NCBI GenBank assembly: GCA_024225035.1
Contig: JAAEMX010000146.1
Coordinates: 1 to 64,000, forward strand
Length of the DNA: 64,000 nucleotides
Source of the DNA: Lentisphaerota bacterium
Lineage (GTDB): Bacteria > Verrucomicrobiota > Lentisphaeria > Victivallales > Victivallaceae
Direction of reading: 5' to 3'
The notes under the pieces were generated by a model. It made no database searches and had not been told where the DNA came from. It was given only the letters and a program-made list of their open reading frames with translations. Shown in pieces: positions 27,220-36,228 of this stretch. Every line of letters begins with the position of its first letter. The first letter of the stretch is position 1. The position numbers and the translations under genes are program-made.

Positions 27220-29067
27220 ATGGATAAACAGTTCTTAGAGTATTATGATCAGGAGCTCGGACATTTGAGGACTTCTGCAATGCAGTTTGCTGAAGATTTC
27301 CCGAAGATTGCCTCACGCCTGCAGTTGTCAAAATTCGATTGTGCCGACCCTTATGTTGAGCGTTTGCTTGAAGGGTTTGCCTTTATGGCCGCTCGTGTGC
27401 GCAAAAAACTTGATGACGGAATGGCTGGCTTTACTGAAACCGTACTTGATGCGGTTTTTCCGTTGACTACTGCTCCTATTCCTTCTATGGGAATTGTAAA
27501 GCTGGTGCCGGATCTATCAAAACCGGAACTGCTTAAAGGTATCGAAGTCCCAAAAGGAACCAAATTTACTGCTCGTTCTTTAGCCCAGGGGGCTCCTCCG
27601 GTGATTTTTACCAGTTGTACGAGTGAGAAACTTTATGCTTTAAAAATTGATGATTGTGCCTATCTGGACCGCGGGGCTGGCGAGGTCGCGGTCGCAGCTG
27701 GATACCAGGCCGGGGCGGTTATGAGATTTACTCTAAGCTGTCCTTTAGAACAGCCGCTTTCACGGCAGCGTTTTGAAAAATTGAATTTATTTCTTGATAT
27801 GGATGATTCGCAGGCTGTAACGATTTTGCGGCAGCTTGAATCTCAGTGTGTAGGTGTATACCTAAGCAGTCCTGATGGTAAACACTCTAGAATGCTGACA
27901 CCTGATTGTGTCAAAACCACTGGGTTCAGCCATCACGAGTCAATGTTGCCGATGATTGACCGAACCTTTAACGGCAACCGCCTGCTTATTGAATATTTCG
28001 CATTTCACTCCAGGTTTAAATTCTTTCAGATAAAAGGCCTGCGGGATGCTCTCGTCGGCTGGGATTCACCTTCTGTTGAAATGCATTTTCTGCTTGAAAA
28101 ACCGGATGTAAACCTTGCTGGTGCTTTGCATCGTGACAGCATTAAGCTTTTTTGTATTCCTGTAGTTAATCTGTTCAGAAGGCATTCTGATCGAGTTCCG
28201 TTCACTCGTGATTTTTCTTATCACGTTGTAGTGGACAGGACTGACGTGCCTGATTATGAAATTTACGGGATTGAAAAGGCTGTAGCTTATGATCGTGGTA
28301 ATAGTAAACTTTTTGATATAAATAGATTTTACCATACAACGGATAGATCACTTGAAGAAAGTCGCTTCCGGCGTAATTACTTCAGTGTGCGTCGCAGGCG
28401 TCGCGAGTTATCGTCTTCGTCAAGACGCAGCTCGTATTACGGCAGCGAAATTTTTATCAGTTTTTCAGGTGAGGATTTCCGCAAATACTCTGATGAAATC
28501 CATGAATTTGGCTTCCAGGTACTATGTACAAACCGTGATTTGCCGTTATTTATTGTGCCTGAAGACACACTTTCCAGTCCCGATCTGGAAGGAGTGAGTA
28601 AGGTGAATTTCGTTGTAGGTCCAAGCGAACCTCTACCGCCGCTGACCCGTAATGAAAGTAACTGGTCTGCAATTAATCTGCTGCGTATGAATTACGCATC
28701 ATTGTTTAGAGGCAAAGGTCATTCGCCTGCAAAAATGATGCGTACTTTGCTGGCTCAGCATTGTCCTGCAGGAAGATCATTTGGATTGCAGCAAATTCAG
28801 GGAATCCAAGCAGTTAAAGCTTATCCTGTGACAAGAAGTATTCTTGAATCAGGCAGAATTTGTTCAGTTCGTGGACTGGAAATTGTAGTAACCGTTGATG
28901 AACAGGCTTTCGCAGGTATGGGCTGTTATTTGCTTATGCGGTTGCTTCGCGAGTATTTCTGCACATTGGTCGCTTTAAATTCATTTGTGGAAGTGGCTGT
29001 TTGCACTAACCAACAAGGAGAAATCATCCGATGGAAGCCGCGCATGGGGATAAAAAGCGAACTTTAA
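27220..29067 (+). CDS. tssF: T6SS baseplate protein TssF
   Basis: A 615-residue ImpG/VasA protein. The N-terminus has the hallmark FLEYYDQELGHLRTSAMQFA and FPKIASRLQLSKFDCADPYVERLLEGFAFMAARVR segments. The middle has LLIEYFAFHSRFKFFQIKGL, and the C-terminus GLEIVVTVDEQAFAGMGCYLL. TssF with TssG and TssE forms the baseplate wedge. It overlaps tssG by 37 bases, showing tight coupling. Confidence 0.96.
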   Translation: MDKQFLEYYDQELGHLRTSAMQFAEDFPKIASRLQLSKFDCADPYVERLLEGFAFMAARVRKKLDDGMAGFTETVLDAVFPLTTAPIPSMGIVKLVPDLSKPELLKGIEVPKGTKFTARSLAQGAPPVIFTSCTSEKLYALKIDDCAYLDRGAGEVAVAAGYQAGAVMRFTLSCPLEQPLSRQRFEKLNLFLDMDDSQAVTILRQLESQCVGVYLSSPDGKHSRMLTPDCVKTTGFSHHESMLPMIDRTFNGNRLLIEYFAFHSRFKFFQIKGLRDALVGWDSPSVEMHFLLEKPDVNLAGALHRDSIKLFCIPVVNLFRRHSDRVPFTRDFSYHVVVDRTDVPDYEIYGIEKAVAYDRGNSKLFDINRFYHTTDRSLEESRFRRNYFSVRRRRRELSSSSRRSSYYGSEIFISFSGEDFRKYSDEIHEFGFQVLCTNRDLPLFIVPEDTLSSPDLEGVSKVNFVVGPSEPLPPLTRNESNWSAINLLRMNYASLFRGKGHSPAKMMRTLLAQHCPAGRSFGLQQIQGIQAVKAYPVTRSILESGRICSVRGLEIVVTVDEQAFAGMGCYLLMRLLREYFCTLVALNSFVEVAVCTNQQGEIIRWKPRMGIKSEL

Positions 29068-30071
29068 CTAAAGATTTGCTGAACAACTCATGGAAGTATG
29101 ACTTCTTCGAGGCAGTTCGCCGCATTGAACAGCTCAATCCGGAAAAACCCCGGGTTGGTTTTTCGCGTCGAATCAATGAAGATCCGGTTATGTTTGGTCA
29201 GGTGCCTCATTTGCATTTTCCACCAACAACAATTGCTGATTTTCAGCGGATACCTCAAAATGCGCTTGGACGTCTTGAGGTTTATTTCTTTGGGCTTTTA
29301 GGCTGTAACGGCCCGATGCCGTTACGCTTTACTGAGTATATTTATAGAAGAGTAAGAAATCACCTTGATCCGACACTGCGATGTTTTCTGGATGTCTTTC
29401 ATCACAGAATGATTTCGCTTTTTTATCGTTCCTGGGCACGTAATGAACAGGCGGTCAGCTTTGATCGTTCTGATGACTGGATTTCTAAGCAGTTAGCGTG
29501 CTTTGCCGGCAGCGGTGACGAAGAGTGTGAAGATTGGGATGGTATTCCTTATTATGCGAGAATCTATCAGAGCGGACTTTTAGTAGGACATCAGCGTCCG
29601 GCTGAAGGTTTGCAGAAGATTCTGGCTAACTTTTTTGAAGTTCCGGTTGAGGTGCAGGAGTATGTCGGTACCAGTTTGAAACTGGATACTACTAACTGGT
29701 GTCGCCTTGGCTTGAAACGTGATTCGGCAACCTTAGGTGTTAACGCGGTTCTTGGTGAATCGCAATATACGGTTACCGAGAAATTCCGTATTTGGATGGG
29801 GCCCATGGGACTGAAAGATTTTGAACGTCTTTTGCCGGGCAGCAGTTCAAATACCCGAATGGTTAATTGGGTCAGGTATTATCTTGATAAGCCGTTTCAA
29901 TGGGAAGCCGTGCTTATTTTGAAAGCTGAAGAAGTGCCTGAAACTCAGTTAGGGAGTTACGGCCTTCTAGGGCGTACAACCTGGCTCAAGAGCAAGGATT
30001 TTACCAGCGATAGTGAGGATGTGAGGATTATTGGAGATCACTATTATTATGGTTCAGATATTTACAGTTGA
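29031..30071 (+). CDS. tssG: T6SS baseplate protein TssG
   Basis: A 346-residue ImpH/VasB protein. Typical stretches are WKYDFFEAVRRIEQLNPEKP, VYFFGLLGCNGPMPLRFTEYI, FLDVFHHRMISLFYRSWARN, YQSGLLVGHQRPAEGL, and the terminal GLLGRTTWL. It is a TssF partner in the wedge. AAGGAG lies before the ATG inside the end of tssF. Confidence 0.96.
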   Translation: MEAAHGDKKRTLTKDLLNNSWKYDFFEAVRRIEQLNPEKPRVGFSRRINEDPVMFGQVPHLHFPPTTIADFQRIPQNALGRLEVYFFGLLGCNGPMPLRFTEYIYRRVRNHLDPTLRCFLDVFHHRMISLFYRSWARNEQAVSFDRSDDWISKQLACFAGSGDEECEDWDGIPYYARIYQSGLLVGHQRPAEGLQKILANFFEVPVEVQEYVGTSLKLDTTNWCRLGLKRDSATLGVNAVLGESQYTVTEKFRIWMGPMGLKDFERLLPGSSSNTRMVNWVRYYLDKPFQWEAVLILKAEEVPETQLGSYGLLGRTTWLKSKDFTSDSEDVRIIGDHYYYGSDIYS

Positions 30072-30101
30072 TTCAGGAGAACCGGTCAGACTGGAGGACA
30101 T

Positions 30102-32759
30102 ATGGCTGAAATAAAAAGAACAGAACTGTTTGGAAAACTTAATGATGTTGCTTATAAAAGCATTGAAAGCGCTACTGTTTTCTGTAAAATGCGAGGTAAC
30201 CCTTATGTTGAGCTGGTGCACTGGCTCAACCAGATTTTTCAGACAGATGACACAGATTTACATAAAATAATTCATCATTTTGAAATTGATGAGGCACGGC
30301 TTGCGAAGGATTTGACTGCTCAGCTTGACAGCTTGCCTCGCGGCTCAACCAGTATTCAGGACTTTTCACCTCACATTGAGCTGATAATTAAAGAAGCATG
30401 GTTGGTCTCGTCATTGATGTTTAAGCGTTTTTCAGTAAGAACAGGAGACATGCTTCTGGCTGCAAAACGCACTCGTGAACTCAATAACGTGCTGCGCGAA
30501 ATAAGTGAGCAGTTTGATAAAATTAAGCTCGATGACCTTTCAGATAATTTTTATAAAATTACTACTGGCAGCCGTGAAGAAGGGCTTGCAGCTTCAGATG
30601 GTACAGGTATTGCGGCCGACCATGGGGTAGGTTCTGAGTCTGGTGCTATGGCTCCAGCACAAATGGGTAAGCAGGAGGCCCTGAAACAATTCTGTACAGA
30701 TTTGACGCAGCAGGCTCGCGAAGGCAAACTTGACCCGATTGTTGGGCGTGATGAAGAGATTCGCAAGATTGTAGATATTCTAATGCGTCGCCGTCAAAAC
30801 AATCCGATTTTGACCGGTGAGGCTGGTGTAGGTAAAACTGCTGTAGTTGAAGGTTTTGCACAGCGAATTGCGGCTGGGGACGTCCCGCCGCCATTACGCA
30901 ACGTTCGGCTTATTATGCTTGATATTGGCTTGTTGCAGGCCGGAGCGAGCATGAAAGGTGAATTTGAAAATCGCCTGAAACAGGTTATTGAAGAAGTTCG
31001 CGCTTCTGATGTACCTATCATTATGTTTATTGATGAAGCTCATACTTTGATTGGGGCAGGGGGCTCTGCTGGACAAAGTGACGCAGCAAACCTGCTGAAA
31101 CCAGCTTTGGCTCGCGGTACCTTACGTACAATTGCCGCAACCACTTGGGCTGAATATAAAAAGTACTTTGAGAAAGACGCTGCTTTGACCAGGCGCTTTC
31201 AGAATATTCTGATTGATGAGCCGGACGATGATCGTGCATTGCGCATGATGCGCGGTGTGGCTGGTGTTATGGAAAAGCATCATAAAGTGTTGTTGCTTGA
31301 TAATGCTTTAGAAGCATCAGTGACGCTTTCAAGACGCTATATTCCTGCTCGTCAGCTGCCTGATAAATCTGTTAGTGTACTGGATACGGCTGCAGCTCGT
31401 GTTGCTATTAGTCAATCAGCAGAGCCTGCAGAAATTGAAGACATGCGTCGCAGTATCGAAAGCCTTGAAACCGAGCTTGGTATTATTGAAAAAGAGTCAG
31501 CTGCAGGGTTTGACCGTAAAGAACGTCTTAAAAATGTAAATGCTCAGCTCAAGGAAATCCGTGAGAATCATAAAAAACGGATTGTCGAATGGGACAAGGA
31601 AAAAGAGCTGGTTGAAAAGATTCAGGAAAGCAGAAAAAAACTTCAGAATAAAGACCTGAAAGCAGCGGAACGCAAGAAAATACATCAGGAACTCAACAAG
31701 AATCAGAAGAAACTGCATGAGATTCAGGGCGAAGTTCCTATGGTTTCATCTGAAGTTGATGAACAAAATATTGCTACCATCATCAGTGAATGGACTGGTA
31801 TTCCACTAGGAAGAATGGTGTGTGATGAGTTGAACAGTGTTTTGAAATTACCTGAAATTCTTGGTAAGAGAGTTATTGGGCAGGAAAACGCAATGGAAAT
31901 GGTTTCAAGCCGTATCCGAACCGCTCGCGCAAACCTGTCTGATCCCAGCAAACCTATTGCAGTAATGATGCTTTGCGGACCGAGTGGTATCGGTAAAACT
32001 GAAACGGCACTTGCTTTGTCTGAAGCCCTTTACGGCGGAGAACAAAACCTGGTCACTATTAATATGAGCGAATTTCAGGAAGCGCATACTGTTTCAACTC
32101 TGAAAGGCGCACCTCCGGGATACGTCGGTTACGGAGAAGGTGGCGTGCTTACTGAAGCTGTGAGGAAAAAACCATATTCAGTAGTGCTGCTGGATGAAGT
32201 TGAAAAAGCTCATCAGGATGTTCATGAAATTTTCTATCAGGTCTTTGATAAGGGGCGGATGGAAGATGGTGAAGGCAGGTTGATCAACTTCAGAAACACA
32301 GTAATTCTGCTGACAACTAATGTTGGAACCGATGAGATTCTGGCTGCCAGTTCTGATCCTGAACTGATGCCTTCTCACGATAAAATATGTGAAATGCTGC
32401 GCCCGGCTTTACTTAAAAAGTTCCCGGCCGCATTATTGGGGCGTTTGGTAGTGGTCCCGTATTATCCGCTGCCTGAAGATGTTTTATGCAAGATTGTCGA
32501 CTTAAAACTTGAACGGATAAGACAGCGCATTAAGGAGAACTATGGCGCTGATATGTCATATTCTCAGCGAGTGAGAGAGCTGATCATTTGTCGCAGTTCT
32601 GAAATCGAATCCGGTGCACGTATGCTGGACAACATTATTACAAACACGATTCTACCGGAACTGGGTCGCGAAATGCTCGTTCGCACGATGGAAGGTAAAA
32701 CAACAAAGAAAGTTGAGCTTGAAGCGAACGAGAAAGATTTTATTTATAAAATCAAATAA
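30102..32759 (+). CDS. clpV: T6SS sheath-recycling ATPase ClpV (TssH)
   Basis: An 885-residue AAA+ protein. The N-domain (about 1-150) would bind the sheath. First ATPase: GEAGVGKTAVVEGF at about 240 and MFIDEAHTLIGAGG. The middle coiled coil is short. Second ATPase: GPSGIGKTETALAL at about 625 and VVLLDEVEKAH. It differs clearly from the ClpB at 18620, with a divergent N-domain and a KMVC-like GRMVCDELNSVL segment, and lies inside the T6SS operon. It unfolds contracted TssB/TssC sheath for re-use. GGAGG precedes the ATG. Confidence 0.95.
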   Translation: MAEIKRTELFGKLNDVAYKSIESATVFCKMRGNPYVELVHWLNQIFQTDDTDLHKIIHHFEIDEARLAKDLTAQLDSLPRGSTSIQDFSPHIELIIKEAWLVSSLMFKRFSVRTGDMLLAAKRTRELNNVLREISEQFDKIKLDDLSDNFYKITTGSREEGLAASDGTGIAADHGVGSESGAMAPAQMGKQEALKQFCTDLTQQAREGKLDPIVGRDEEIRKIVDILMRRRQNNPILTGEAGVGKTAVVEGFAQRIAAGDVPPPLRNVRLIMLDIGLLQAGASMKGEFENRLKQVIEEVRASDVPIIMFIDEAHTLIGAGGSAGQSDAANLLKPALARGTLRTIAATTWAEYKKYFEKDAALTRRFQNILIDEPDDDRALRMMRGVAGVMEKHHKVLLLDNALEASVTLSRRYIPARQLPDKSVSVLDTAAARVAISQSAEPAEIEDMRRSIESLETELGIIEKESAAGFDRKERLKNVNAQLKEIRENHKKRIVEWDKEKELVEKIQESRKKLQNKDLKAAERKKIHQELNKNQKKLHEIQGEVPMVSSEVDEQNIATIISEWTGIPLGRMVCDELNSVLKLPEILGKRVIGQENAMEMVSSRIRTARANLSDPSKPIAVMMLCGPSGIGKTETALALSEALYGGEQNLVTINMSEFQEAHTVSTLKGAPPGYVGYGEGGVLTEAVRKKPYSVVLLDEVEKAHQDVHEIFYQVFDKGRMEDGEGRLINFRNTVILLTTNVGTDEILAASSDPELMPSHDKICEMLRPALLKKFPAALLGRLVVVPYYPLPEDVLCKIVDLKLERIRQRIKENYGADMSYSQRVRELIICRSSEIESGARMLDNIITNTILPELGREMLVRTMEGKTTKKVELEANEKDFIYKIK

Positions 32760-32772
32760 TTGAGGTGTTATA

Positions 32773-33066
32773 ATGCCTTTTCCTGTCGCTACACTCGCTA
32801 GTATGTCCGCTACAGGTGCTCCTGCTATAGGGACATGTGTCACTTGTATTAGAATGGGATTACCTGCTGCAGACATGGGGGATCCAGTTACTGGACCTCT
32901 TTGTATTGGAGCTATTACGGCTGTTACAACGAGTATCAACAAAATCAGACTGGGCAGGCCGGTTGCAACGATGACATCTGTTGTCACCGGATCCAATCCT
33001 GCTCTTTTTGGTGCACCTACTGTTGAAGTAATTGCAATGTCACCAGCCATTACAATAATCCGTTAG
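32773..33066 (+). CDS. PAAR-domain spike tip protein (module 1)
   Basis: A 97-residue PAAR protein, the size of a bare tip without toxin. PAAR features are GLPAADMGDPVTGP, the glycine/proline spacing of GRPVATMTSVVTG and the final strand SPAITIIR. The usual three histidines of the zinc site are absent; Cys22, Cys25 and Cys44 are the only obvious ligands. It would cap the VgrG encoded 16 bases downstream. Its ends match the 37-residue version at 54468. Confidence 0.85.
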   Translation: MPFPVATLASMSATGAPAIGTCVTCIRMGLPAADMGDPVTGPLCIGAITAVTTSINKIRLGRPVATMTSVVTGSNPALFGAPTVEVIAMSPAITIIR

Positions 33067-33082
33067 CGTTCAGGAGGTCAGT

Positions 33083-36000
33083 ATGCCTGTTTATACACAA
33101 GATAATCGTGACCTTCAAATCATTGTAAATGGTAAGGAAGGTAAAGACTCATCTGGTAATGATAATGTTTTGCTGGCTGAAGTACTTGAAGGATCATATG
33201 AAGCACTTGGTGCTCCATATAGTCTCTATTTAAAGGTACTTACCCCTGCGGTTAACAGTCCTTTGACTGTTGAGGAAATGCTGGGCCGTAATATTACGGT
33301 AAAATTACGGAATAGTGTTGGGGGCTGGCGTTTTTTTAACGGAGTTATTACCGATTTTATTTTTGAAGGTTATTACTGTTATGAAACACGGCATAAGGAT
33401 GCCGTAAGTAATACTGACCTCTATCAGTACCGCGTGACATTGAGACCCAAAATGTACCTGCTTAAAAACAGTCGCAAGAACCGGGTCTTCCACAATGTTT
33501 CGCCACGCACTATAATCAAAAATATTCTTTCTGCATGGAAAATCGACTTTCTGGATGGACTTGAAAGCAGTTCTAATGAAGTAAAGAAATATTATGAGTT
33601 TGAACAGTGTGTGCAGTTTGAAGAAAGTGATTTTGATTTTATCTCACGCCTGATGGAAGCTGAAGGTGTCTTTTATAGCTTCTGGCAAGGTGAAGACGAG
33701 AAAAAAGGGCCTATGCACAAAATGATTCTGCATGACTCTAATTCCGTTGCAGATATGAAGTTGAAATTTGATCCTGGAGGTCCCGAAAATGCGGTGCATA
33801 AATTTGCATTGGGAGAAAGTGTCGCTCCTGATGCTGTCCGCATCGATGATTATGACTTCAAGCAAGCTGATGTTACTTTTTTTAACTATGATGATACCAG
33901 TGTCAATCAAAAGACTGATCTTGGAAGTTATGCCAAAAATATGTTGATGAATGACTTTGATGCTGGTTTTACTGTCATGAAGAGTAAAGCAGATGCCTCA
34001 AAGTATCGTAAGAAACTAAAAGTTCTGGCGGCGCAAAGATTGCGTTCAATGAAGTACAAATGGCATGGCGTAACTGCAAACCGGCTGGTTGCCGCAGGGA
34101 CAGCATTTACTTTGAGCGAGTTCCCGGGAGGCAATCTTTCCGGTATAATAACCAGCTTGAGTTTTAGAGCTAAGACTACTCCTTTTGCAGTTTCTGAAGC
34201 AGCGCTGAATTCCGATGACTTGGCTAGTTTTAGTGCTGAATTCTATGCTCAGGACTTGAGCCAGCCTTATAGACCTGAGTTGAAAGTTAAAACTCCGAAG
34301 ATCGATTCTACTTTAAGCGCCAGAGTAATTACAGTTGAATCACTACCGGCTGCTACGAATGGCAATGTCAAATCTGTCAGTAAGGCGGGAGCGGCAGCTA
34401 CTTCAGCATTACAGTTTGGTGCTGATCTTGGTGGCAATCCAGTTGGTGTTGATTCTTCCACCTGTCGGGTTAAAATACTTATGAACTGGAGAAATACCGG
34501 CGCTGACAGCTCTCCTGATTTTGGCTCAATGTGGCTTAATGCCAGATTTGGACAAATATGGGCTGATCCTACCAGTGGCAAATTTGAGATTCCTCGTAAA
34601 GGTCAGGAAGTGATGGTGAATTTCATAAATGGAAACCCAGCGCTTCCTGTAGTCGTTGGCAGCCTTTATAACAGCGTTATAGCGCCGCCAATTGATCTCA
34701 AAAGCGCGCAAGGTATATACGGTTCATTTATGCGTAATTCATCAATTAGTAGTTCAAGTGAATCGCCGAATATCTACGAAATACCGGCTTCATTGGAAAA
34801 CGAAATGCCTTTACCGATGGCAGTTTATGACCTCGGCAAAAAAGATAAACAGAAAAAATACAGTCAGATATCTATATTTAATATGGATAACGGCAAGTTT
34901 TCAGAGCCAAAGGTTAGAGACGATACTTTTATGACAAAATGGTTCTTCCCGGCTGGCGAGGCTTCAGTCCAACAGCTTGTAGATGATTGTGAGAAAATTC
35001 ACAAAGGCGGAGGCAGCTCCGGTGGTTCATCCATGTTCTTTGAAGGCATTAACATGTACTCCAATAAGGATGTTCTTAACCAATCTGCACAAAGCCAGTT
35101 TTTGAATGCTGGTAAAGATGTGCAGATTTGCGCCGCTAATTCAATTACTCTGCAGGTTGGACGCAGCAAGATAACTATCAAAGATGACGGGGTTTCCATG
35201 AAGACAGGCTTTGGAGACCCGGTATGGTCAACTGGATATATTGAAGATTATCGTGGCGGAGATCCAAATGCTCCGAAGTTGCCTGAATTCAGTATCCCAA
35301 GTTTTGGATCATCGGTTTCAGTAATGCCCGGGACAACCGGAATAACTGCTCCTAATTGCTTCATGCAAGGTAGTTATTCAGCATCAATTAAGACATGGTT
35401 TGGGTCAAAACTCAGTGGTGATATTGGTGCCAGTGGTATTCGTGGCATGACTACGTCGGTTCGAGGCGGGGCCAGCTTGAAAAGTATGCTTGGCGATATC
35501 GCATCATTAGTTGGTAAGATGTCAAAAGACCTTAACTCTTTCTCTCAGAGTGATGCTGATACGGTTGGAACTGATACAATGGGAGCATTGTCGTCTCTTT
35601 ACTCACAGCTCCTGATGACTTATAACATGTTCATGAACGTTTTGAACACTATTAAGATGATTAAGAATATGTTCTCTCTGAAATCATCTGCTATAAGTCT
35701 CAAATATAATGCTATGAGTAAAAGCAGCGATAAAATTACTCTTGATTCTCCAAAAATTGATGTCAACGGTAATATTCTTGGTGCTTATATAGGAGTTGTT
35801 GACGAAATGTCTGCAAACACAATTCCTGGACTTGATGATGCTATCAAGGCATTGGCTTCATTTGCGGCTATTACTAAAACTGAGACCAATGTTGCTGAAA
35901 TAAACAGCACCGCCATTAAGAAAAGTGAAATGGAAGCTGACCAGAGTAAAACCGCCTTGCTTGATGAGAATGGCAATGTAATTGAGAGTGATACCTCGGG

Positions 36001-36208
36001 CGCTAATACTGAAACAAATGCGATGGGGTCAGACGTTGAGGTTTCTTCAACTGAAACAGGTGTCATTTCTTCAGACCAGAGCGTTTCAGATACAGAATTG
36101 TCAGCGACAAGTTCTGACGTGTCTGGTGTGGATAATGAAACAACAGCTGCCTCAATGCCGACTAATGCCCTTATCGTTAATACGTCAGCAATGGATCTTG
36201 AAACATAA
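33083..36208 (+). CDS. vgrG: VgrG spike protein with extended repeat tail (module 1)
   Basis: 1,041 residues, longer than the usual 600-800. Order: gp27-like base (about 1-400; TQDNRDLQIIVNGKEG, then YQYRVTLRPKMYLL); OB-fold gp5-like domain (about 410-540; YRVKILMNWRNTG, RKGQEVMVNFINGNP, VVGSLYNS); beta-prism needle at about 650-705 (FFEGINMYSNKDVLNQSAQS, then ITLQVGRSKITIKDDG); a domain of unknown function (about 720-930); and a tail from about 932 built of polar seven-residue repeats such as VEVSSTE-TGVISSD. It forms a trimeric spike on the Hcp tube. No enzyme motif is seen. AGGAGG precedes the start. It is followed by its MSWDG partner, 20 bases on. Confidence 0.93.
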   Translation: MPVYTQDNRDLQIIVNGKEGKDSSGNDNVLLAEVLEGSYEALGAPYSLYLKVLTPAVNSPLTVEEMLGRNITVKLRNSVGGWRFFNGVITDFIFEGYYCYETRHKDAVSNTDLYQYRVTLRPKMYLLKNSRKNRVFHNVSPRTIIKNILSAWKIDFLDGLESSSNEVKKYYEFEQCVQFEESDFDFISRLMEAEGVFYSFWQGEDEKKGPMHKMILHDSNSVADMKLKFDPGGPENAVHKFALGESVAPDAVRIDDYDFKQADVTFFNYDDTSVNQKTDLGSYAKNMLMNDFDAGFTVMKSKADASKYRKKLKVLAAQRLRSMKYKWHGVTANRLVAAGTAFTLSEFPGGNLSGIITSLSFRAKTTPFAVSEAALNSDDLASFSAEFYAQDLSQPYRPELKVKTPKIDSTLSARVITVESLPAATNGNVKSVSKAGAAATSALQFGADLGGNPVGVDSSTCRVKILMNWRNTGADSSPDFGSMWLNARFGQIWADPTSGKFEIPRKGQEVMVNFINGNPALPVVVGSLYNSVIAPPIDLKSAQGIYGSFMRNSSISSSSESPNIYEIPASLENEMPLPMAVYDLGKKDKQKKYSQISIFNMDNGKFSEPKVRDDTFMTKWFFPAGEASVQQLVDDCEKIHKGGGSSGGSSMFFEGINMYSNKDVLNQSAQSQFLNAGKDVQICAANSITLQVGRSKITIKDDGVSMKTGFGDPVWSTGYIEDYRGGDPNAPKLPEFSIPSFGSSVSVMPGTTGITAPNCFMQGSYSASIKTWFGSKLSGDIGASGIRGMTTSVRGGASLKSMLGDIASLVGKMSKDLNSFSQSDADTVGTDTMGALSSLYSQLLMTYNMFMNVLNTIKMIKNMFSLKSSAISLKYNAMSKSSDKITLDSPKIDVNGNILGAYIGVVDEMSANTIPGLDDAIKALASFAAITKTETNVAEINSTAIKKSEMEADQSKTALLDENGNVIESDTSGANTETNAMGSDVEVSSTETGVISSDQSVSDTELSATSSDVSGVDNETTAASMPTNALIVNTSAMDLET

Positions 36209-36228
36209 TCTGGAGCAGGAGTAATAAT

